A stretch of DNA of 64,000 nt from assembly GCA_964036295.1 (NCBI GenBank), contig OZ038468.1:18354683-18418682 (forward strand). The letters run 5' to 3'. Positions 57,530-64,000 of this stretch are shown here, in pieces. A program made the position numbers and the translations under genes. The notes under the pieces are model-generated. The model was not told where the DNA came from, ran no database searches, and was given only the letters and a program-made list of their open reading frames with translations. Numbering within the stretch: the first letter of the stretch is position 1; the number at the start of each line of letters is the position of its first letter. Origin of the DNA: Plumapathes pennacea (lineage: Eukaryota > Cnidaria > Anthozoa > Antipatharia > Myriopathidae).

Positions 57530-60500
57530 GTGAGAAAATGCTGAGCCAAGTTTGTCGGTACTTCATCTGAACTTTTCTGGTAGTTCATCTTAACTTGATT
57601 TTGTTTCCTAATGAATCTGTTTCAAGTGCAGTTGAAAAGTTAGCTCAGTTTACAGAAGCAGATCCGTTTACTTACAACTAATCCAGAACATTATACAAGC
57701 TTTTTTGGCCTGTCGGCTGTATTGAATTTCCTCAGCTGTGTTAAGACTGCAAACAGTCCCTCCTTTTCCTTTCAAGATCGTTTATAGCGTTCCATTGTCC
57801 GCGCCCTTTTAGCCTCAGCGCTCATACACGTTTTTAGCGGCGACCCTGGTTGGTACGCATAGCACGTGATCTGTGACGTCAGGTGTCTAAACATTCTTCC
57901 ATTTACAGAGGAGTCTTCAGATGTAGAGTCCGAGGAGGAGGAGAGCGGCAATGAAAGTCAGGAGGAGAAAGAAGATTCAGACAGTAAAACCAACAAGGAG
58001 CAAGAGAACGGCGCGGGGGAGGCCAGAGCAAAAGTCAGGGACGATTTACACATGTACGACAAGTTCTTTCCTGAGCTCTTTGAATTTCTGGTGAGTGTCA
58101 TCTGCAGTAATACTCAAAGTCTAAATCGAATAAAATGTTCAAGTAACGGACTTCGTCAGATAGTTTGTACGCTGATCTTTGACCTCTTGACACGAACGTG
58201 AAAAAATGGCTGCCGTACGGAACTGTTTTCGCAAAAGTTGTTTCCTTATGCTCCGCGTGAGCCTACTAATTCCACATCAAGCAATGCGTTGTATGTCGAT
58301 AGTTTTAATATCTCTGCATTCGTTTCAGGAGATGGATTTAAGCGAATCTGTTGAAGACGACGAATTGAATGCAGATCCAATCGTAATTCCCACAGCAACC
58401 GAGGATCCCAACTGCAGTCCGGCTTCATCAACAGTTCATTTACAGTGCGAGCCCAAAGATGCAGCAAACCACGTTAGCCCCACTAACTCTGAGAGGTGAA
58501 CAGTTACAAATCCTACACTCAACACTTTTGCTCACGATAAATTCTGTCAGCCATCAAAGAGTATGAGTGTCGACTGGCTCTTTCAAGTTTTTATCTTGTT
58601 GTATTGAAGCGCACGGGACTCGGATGAACTCCTCAGCCCTGCCGTCAAGTGTAGCCGCAGTTCACTGAACTCCGTCGCATCCGACGACAGCGTGACGAGT
58701 TTCCCAAATCATTCCTCCTCCACCAAGACTTGTGCGTCCATGACGTGTGAGCATCTCACTGTCCAAGACAGGTGTGCGAACCAGACACCCAGCCCTGTCA
58801 CAAAGACCAGTGTCTTGCCAATCGTGAAGAAGACAGCTCCTGAAGTGTATGGACACTTCCCTCCTATGGAGCCAGAGCCGCTGGGACAGAAGAGAGCTGG
58901 AATGCAGAGGTACACATACAGATTCTCCCAACCTTTTCAGAAGAAAATGTATGAGTGATGTAGTGAGAATTGATAATTTAATCAGCTTTTATCTGAGAAT
59001 AACATCAAAAGCCACGTTCTCCTTACTGTATGATATAAATCTGGTGAGAAACTGAAGGAGAAGATTGAAGTTGGTCACTCTGAATATGATAATCGCGCTT
59101 TGAACTTTACTTTGCGCACCTGTGCGTAAAGACGAAAAGAATGTCATTAAAGCGTCGCTTGTGGTCTTCAACAGAACCATGATTTTCCGCGACATTGAGC
59201 GCCTGATTCATTCCCAGCGCGTGGTCAACAGAGTTGTGTACGATCTGGATGCGCTGCTGAAGCAAACGTCTTCAGAATCTGTCGTGAAACAGAGGACAAG
59301 CGTCAGCAAAGAACACCTGAAGCCGGGACACTCTAGGAAGTCCAGTAACTGCAGGTGAGCGTGTCGAACAATCTGTATCAGAAGTTCATGCACCGATCAG
59401 CTCAAAATATTATAAACGGTCGAATCCGTACGATTTGGTTGTGATTTGGAGGTGGGAGGGGAGGGGAGGGAAAGGGACCAGGGAAGAAAGAAGTCACTTA
59501 GTGTTGAACGAGAACAGTTTTATTGTGGCCGGGTGTTCATTAAGTTCTATTGTTTTTGCTGTTAGTATACCCGACGGAGATAGGTCTCCAGCGGAAGACG
59601 TAGCCAGACCACTGAAATTTGAATCGAGATTTGAAAGTGGAAACCTAAGAAAAGCTGTACAGGTGAGAAGACTCTTAACACCTAACCACCCATCTCTGCT
59701 CATAACACCAATACGCTCTCTTACGCTGTATTCTAGGCACGCATGGACGTTGTGCTCAGAGGCGGTAATAGGAGTTCCATAAACGGTAGTGTCGCTTGTA
59801 ATAAGGAAATTGTTGAACGATGCTTTCTTTTTTATGCCTGTAGGTACGTGACTATGAGTACGACCTGATTCTAAACCCAGATATCAACTGTAAACACCAT
59901 CACCAATGGTTCTACTTTGAGGTGGGTTGCTGCATCGAATAAGCACTGCTAATGTTTACTTATTAAAGTCATTGATTTCTTGTTTATTCTTTCGTCTCTT
60001 CTCGTCTTGCTTGTGCGTTTAGTCTGTTTACCCTTTCTTCTTCCTTCATTCCTTCCAGCCAGTTCCGTTTATCCTTTTCATGTCGTCATAGTTCTGTATC
60101 TGATATATAGGACGCGTTGATGTTGACCGTTTACACACTGTCCCTAGTTCATGGCCAATGATCATTTTGATAAATCTTGTTTATTTGACTATAAAGCAAA
60201 CGATTTGTATTTTTCAAAATTGTCGAAATTTGTAGAACTTCTGCCCATCTTAAAACTTTTAGAACTGAATGTTTCGTCTACAGGAAAGGAACACTATTAA
60301 CTGCATCCTTTTGTCTTGATCGCCAGGTCAGCAACATGGAAGCCGATATTCCTTACAGATTTAATATTGTGAACTGCGAGAAGCTGAATAGCCAGTTTAA
60401 CTTTGGTAAGAGTGAGATCTGAAGACTTTGTACAAATGAAAATGTAGAGTTGACACACTATCTTGCGTAAGTCTGTGTTCACGAATGACTTGTTTGTTTT

Positions 60501-63500
60501 ATGTTTGTTTTGTTTATACTTGTTTGTTTATGTTCGTTTATTTGTTTATGTTTGTTTACTTGTGTTTCTATTTTGTTTATAGTTGTTTTCTTATGTTTTT
60601 TATTTGTATATGTTTGTTTACTTATGTTTATGTTTATGTTTGTGTGTTTATGTTTGTTTGTTGTTTATATGTGCTTGTTATTTCTAGGTATGCAGCCCGT
60701 GTTCTACTCTTCTCAGGAGGCGTTAGAGGGCAGACCCGGCTGGTTCAGAATGGGTACGGGCGTTTGTTACTATAGAAACTACTTTGCCCGCAGTCAGGAC
60801 GCAAACGTCAATCAACGAGGCAAGACCTACTACACCACAACCTTCACCGTGACGTTTCCTCACGCAGACGATGTGTGTTACTTTGCCTATCACTTCCCGT
60901 ACACCTACTCCATGCTAGAGGTAAGTCATCTGATGAACGAGAGTTGCATTTGAGAGGTCACACCTTTAGGTTTCACGGTAGTTTGATCTTCGTGCGCGCT
61001 CAATACTGAGGTAGCTAACTAGGTGTTGGTTAACGTTTCTTTGTCAGATGCACCTACATCAGCTTGAGTTGGGTTTAGATAATACTGATATCTACTACCG
61101 ACGTATGACACTCTGCCACACTCTGTCCGGCGTGCCGTGTGACGTCATTACCATCACGGCCAGCCCTCCAGCGAGAGATGAGCGCTCTATCAGCGCCCTT
61201 AGTGAGTAAAACCTGCTCTAGATCGATTTTTGAATTACTTTTGCAAGACCAAGCCCAAAGAAATTACAGTGCCAATCACAGAGGCCGTTAGAAAAGACTT
61301 TTAACATATCAACGAACTTGTCAACTTGTTCTTCGTGTGCAAGAGATGAGTTATACCGTTTTCTCTCTCTGCATTCCTTCAGGAAATAGATCGTACATTT
61401 TCCTCAGCGCCCGTGTCCACCCCGGCGAGAGTAATTCCAGTTGGGTGATGAAAGGTACGCAGTTTATTATCATCTTTACTACTTTTGATATCTGTACCGA
61501 TAAACTGAAAGAGTCGGTTGAAACCTCAGCTGGTTCATCCTGATGGAAGATAAGGTGCATCTTCCATATTCCTTCGTTGCTCTAGCAATTGATATGACAC
61601 AAATCTCATCTTTGCCGTGCCCGACCTTCCGTGCTTTAGGTATACCGAGCTCACGTCGTTCTTTTTGAAGAGTGGCACGACTTCTTTATATTTTTGTTGT
61701 GGTAGCATTAAATTTCATGTACGTTGTACGTGCGCACGTACAAACACGCACGTACACGTTCACACACGTACACGTTCACGCACGTACATACACGCACGCG
61801 TACGTACACACATACATGCACACACACGTACACACGCGCATGTACATACCCATACGCACGTACACGTTCACGCACGCACACGTACACGCATACGCGCACG
61901 CACGTACAACACGATGCTGTGATCTTACCTTTTCTTCTGTTTACTTGACACAGGAGTAATTGATTTCCTTCTGAGCAACTCGTACACGGCAAGGCAACTT
62001 CGTGAGATGTGCATCTTTAAAATTGTGCCCATGTTAAACCCTGATGGAGTCATAAACGGATGGTAAGACGTCACGGTTCTGGTTTACCCTCATGCCTGTT
62101 TCATCTGCACCAGCACAAATGAGTGTTTGTCGTGCGTTAAGTTCACTGCTCTGCTGACGTGAAATTTTAACTTTGAACTTTAAGACTTCTTCGAAGAACT
62201 AGAAAAATGGCAAACGGAAACCAAAGCAATTAAATATGAAAATGAAGTGCGAGAGTGTATTTATCATTCTGCCCTTAACGTTACATTTTTCTTTCAGTCA
62301 TCGATGTTCTCTGTCAGGTGACGACCTGAACAGACGGTGGATCAATCCCAGCATGCTCCTGCACCCCACTATCTACCACACCAAGGGGCTGCTCCTGTAT
62401 CTGCAGTCCTCAGGCAGAACACCGCTGGTAAGGAACGACTGAAGACTGCACCCTTATTTTTAGAAATGTGGAAGGGGTGGTGGATTGCCTAACCGTGTAA
62501 CTATAGTGGCTATAGTCCAGATAAACCGGGAAAGGCCCTACCAAATCGTAGATGATGTAGTCCTGTTGTGTAATATCTCGTAACTTGTTTTCTCGTCTGC
62601 AGGTGTATTGTGATCTGCACGGTCACTCGCGTAAAAAGAACGTGTTTATGTACGGTTGTAGCACGGCTGCTACCGCTGCCGCCTCGTCGAGCTCGTCCGG
62701 AGACTTGGACAGCGACATCGCTGAGGCGGTTCGGGAAAAGGTCGCCGAGCTGTCGGGTTCCGACTCAACCAGCAGCGTAGAGCCGAATGACGTCGTAGAA
62801 GACCCGAGTTACCGGGTCAGTGTTAGAAAAAAAACTAGACATGAAACCACGTTATGTAAAGGAACGGTGGCAGGAAATCCTCAACTTTGGCTGTCATTGT
62901 TATTGCCGTCGTTAGGCGAGAGTTTGATCGAATTTTTGTATGTCTTTTATTTTTCCACAACCAGACTCTTCCAAGAATCCTGCACAACATCGCGCCCGCG
63001 TTCTCTCTGGGCAGTTGTAGCTTCATCGTGGAACCTTCCAAGGAGTCGACAGCGCGCGTGGTGGTTTGGAGGGAGATCGGCGTGACGAGGAGTTACACGA
63101 TGGAGAGTACGTACAGCGGCTGCGACCAGGGACCATACAAAGTGAGCACGTCCACTGAATTCCCCCTAACCTAACCCGAACGAAGTAAAACTCCCCTCCC
63201 ATTGCCTCCCCCGAAGTTTTTTTCTCTTCCCTCCCCTCCCCTTTGAGAGTTATATTCCTGCCATTTCACTACCGAGCTCAGGAGTTTCTCTTAGCCTTTC
63301 AACAAAAAACCTATGAATGATGTGGTGAGATTTGTCTCATTAAAAGATATAAAGTGGAGCAAGTCCACTCTCTTCCCCCGCCCAAGAAAAGAGTACAACG
63401 AACGAACGAATAAACAAGCAAACAAACAAATCTAGTCTTGCAGCAATACTCCTTTAAACCTTCCGTGCTACTGTCTGATGGTAACATGTTTATTCTTCTA

Positions 63501-63674
63501 ACATGTTTATGTCTCTCCACAGGGCTATCATGTAGGGACACGTGAACTTGAAGAGATGGGTCGATTTTTCTGTGCTGGTTTACTTCGCATCTCTCGCTCC
63601 TATCTGCGGCGAGAGGGACTGCGCCAGATCTTCAACAACGGCGGCAGCGCCGAGCTGGCGAGCGGCGACAGTTG
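53275..63674 (+). CDS. AGTPBP1: Cytosolic carboxypeptidase 1 (tubulin deglutamylase), partial at right edge
   Basis: Twenty-six coding exons are visible, all with consistent phase: 53275-53297, 53399-53529, 54109-54176, 54271-54334, 54537-54677, 54956-55087, 55720-55813, 56006-56043, 56169-56315, 56413-56487, 57359-57529, 57909-58090, 58329-58495, 58610-58909, 59175-59354, 59566-59662, 59844-59921, 60327-60405, 60688-60920, 61048-61201, 61383-61454, 61954-62062, 62298-62427, 62603-62815, 62965-63141, 63523-63674. About 1,135 residues are encoded before the edge, in phase 2. Order and wording follow human AGTPBP1/Nna1: an armadillo-like N terminus, an acidic linker, the CCP N-domain and an M14D peptidase. 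The family removes glutamates from tubulin and other tails in the cytosol. The remaining C terminus lies outside the window. Confidence 0.95.
54010..54060 (+). mobile_element. Fragment of the second SINE family
   Basis: Contains TTGATCATCGCAGTGAGTG and AACTTAAGCAG, matching the body of the SINE at 28040-28200 on the opposite strand. It lies in a CCP1 intron. Confidence 0.6.
55199..55594. repeat. 68-69 bp tandem repeat inside a terminal-repeat element
   Basis: CAGTCAATTCTCTAAGCAG at the left faces TAGAGAGAGTTGACTG at the right. Between them are four units starting ACAGCATGCAGATTTGG at 55254, 55322, 55391 and 55460. A 69-bp period keeps frames open artificially. Confidence 0.85.
56542..56880. 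repeat. Foldback palindrome fused to a dispersed repeat
   Basis: 56542-56645 is a near-perfect hairpin with GTGCAATACGG and CCGTATTGCAC ends and apex GCCTGCTTCAGGC (56589-56601). It continues into the repeat shared with 48930-49175. It lies in a CCP1 intron. Confidence 0.85.
57909..59354 (+). CDS. AGTPBP1: CCP1 acidic and low-complexity linker exons
   Basis: Exons 57909-58090, 58329-58495, 58610-58909 and 59175-59354. The first is strongly acidic ([20 protein letters not shown]), then [13 protein letters not shown], which corresponds to MYEHLFPELVDDF in human CCP1. Serine-rich stretches follow, then [19 protein letters not shown] (compare YFGHIPPPFKEPI) and [20 protein letters not shown] (compare QDIERLIHQSDIIDRVVYD). 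For the last exon I chose the acceptor at 59173-59174 because it is the only one that restores phase. A dispersed repeat begins within about 10 nt of the donor at 58909. Confidence 0.88.
58917..59085. mobile_element. MITE-like copy of the CCCTTTCACTC family beside a CCP1 splice donor
   Basis: Starts ACAGATTCTCCCAACCTTTT within 8 nt of the donor at 58910 and carries CATCTGAG-, TGATATAAATCTGGTGAGAA- and GAAGGAGAAGATTGAAG-type family words. Confidence 0.7.
59566..63674 (+). CDS. AGTPBP1: CCP1 N-domain and M14D zinc carboxypeptidase exons
   Basis: The CCP-specific N-domain reads [53 protein letters not shown], and [19 protein letters not shown]. The catalytic part has [15 protein letters not shown], giving the zinc His and Glu of HxxE. 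Then come [45 protein letters not shown] (third zinc ligand in LHGHS) and [18 protein letters not shown], whose Glu in TMEST is at the family's catalytic base position. All active-site residues are present, so activity is expected. Relative to human CCP1 there is a longer Ala/Ser-rich insertion after the MYGC motif (exon 62603-62815). Confidence 0.94.
60480..60690. repeat. (TGTTTATGTT)n low-complexity intron sequence
   Basis: T/G-rich repeats on the plus strand just upstream of the CCP1 acceptor at 60687. The open frames across it are artefacts. Confidence 0.85.
61724..61915. repeat. ACACGTACACGC alternating purine-pyrimidine microsatellite
   Basis: Nearly 190 bp of ACGTAC, CACGCACG and ACACAC words in a CCP1 intron, upstream of the exon at 61954. 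Alternating purine-pyrimidine order favours Z-DNA in general. Confidence 0.9.
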
Positions 63675-64000
63675 GTAAGTTTTGTTCTGTAAAAGCTATT
63701 TTAGCGTAGTTTAAGCCGCCAGCGAACAAGCGAGGTCTTTAATTTTTTAAATACAAATTTGTATACTGCAAGGTTTCCAGTATTAAAGAGACTCTCTCAC
63801 CGTAGATACTTTGCGCGCCAAGTGACTGACGGCGGCCATTTTTGTATCATACATAAATGGAGGAATCTCATGTTTTTCTACGTATTATCGCGAAATAAAT
63901 CAGCGCAAACTCAGAAAGTGTATTGAATACGGCAAGCAGCGACAGTTAGATCGATAAGTCATAACGTGGGCGCCTCAGGAAAGTCGAGCTACGGAATGTA
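63675..64000. other. Start of a CCP1 intron running off the right edge
   Basis: Begins at the GTAAGT donor after 63674. No further exon is visible before the edge. Confidence 0.7.

Noticed and set aside
60485..60690. Hydrophobic Cys/Phe/Val-rich open frame as a membrane protein
   Set aside because: It is the T/G-rich low-complexity intron upstream of a CCP1 exon. The downstream part of the frame is the real exon at 60688.
61617..61992. His/Thr/Arg-rich and Val/Cys/Arg-rich open frames
   Set aside because: Translations of the ACACGTAC microsatellite in all frames.

Overview
The window is eukaryotic and intron-rich. GT-AG introns are short to medium, animal-type orthologues are present, and there is a dense, varied load of small transposons. 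The repeat repertoire (TTAA-flanked MITEs, foldbacks, tRNA-derived SINEs, a Penelope-like element) and the way the proteins resemble vertebrate orthologues suggest a cnidarian, most likely an anthozoan such as a stony coral. No species was identified.

Layout. (1) 1-6.25 kb is repeats only. (2) 6.4-7.2 kb (-) holds the first two coding exons of an insulin-receptor-like gene that continues past the left edge. (3) 7.3-17.1 kb is intergenic and built mostly from TIR and foldback repeats. (4) 17.66-44.13 kb (-) is a 22-exon insulin-receptor-like gene. I joined it exon by exon with all splice phases consistent, giving 1,210 codons plus stop. It encodes a signal peptide, L1, a furin-like cysteine-rich region, L2, three FN3 domains with an insert region, one membrane span and a cytoplasmic tail of about 155 residues. 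It has no tyrosine kinase domain. Its largest intron (34.8-43.3 kb) holds a 4.6 kb CACTA-type element made of mirrored satellite arrays, a SINE, a decayed transposon gene, a broken copy of the gene's own furin-like exon, and a Penelope-like GIY-YIG remnant. (5) 44.1-49.7 kb is intergenic repeats plus a frameshifted kinase fragment. (6) 49.73-52.81 kb (-) is a complete six-exon CIAO2A (FAM96A) gene for cytosolic Fe-S protein assembly. (7) 53.28-63.67 kb (+) is a cytosolic carboxypeptidase 1 (AGTPBP1/Nna1) gene, 26 coding exons visible, running off the right edge. It is divergent from CIAO2A across 469 bp.

How the genes relate. CIAO2A and CCP1 look like ordinary housekeeping neighbours sharing an intergenic promoter region. 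The unusual part is the pair of insulin-receptor-like genes in tandem. The complete one keeps the whole ligand-binding architecture but replaces the kinase with a tail carrying candidate phosphotyrosine and basophilic-kinase sites. That tail exon is bracketed by transposon sequence, and its stop codon lies in the TTAA target site of a MITE. A ligand sink, a co-receptor, or a receptor that signals through a partner kinase are all possible. This is inference from sequence and has not been tested.
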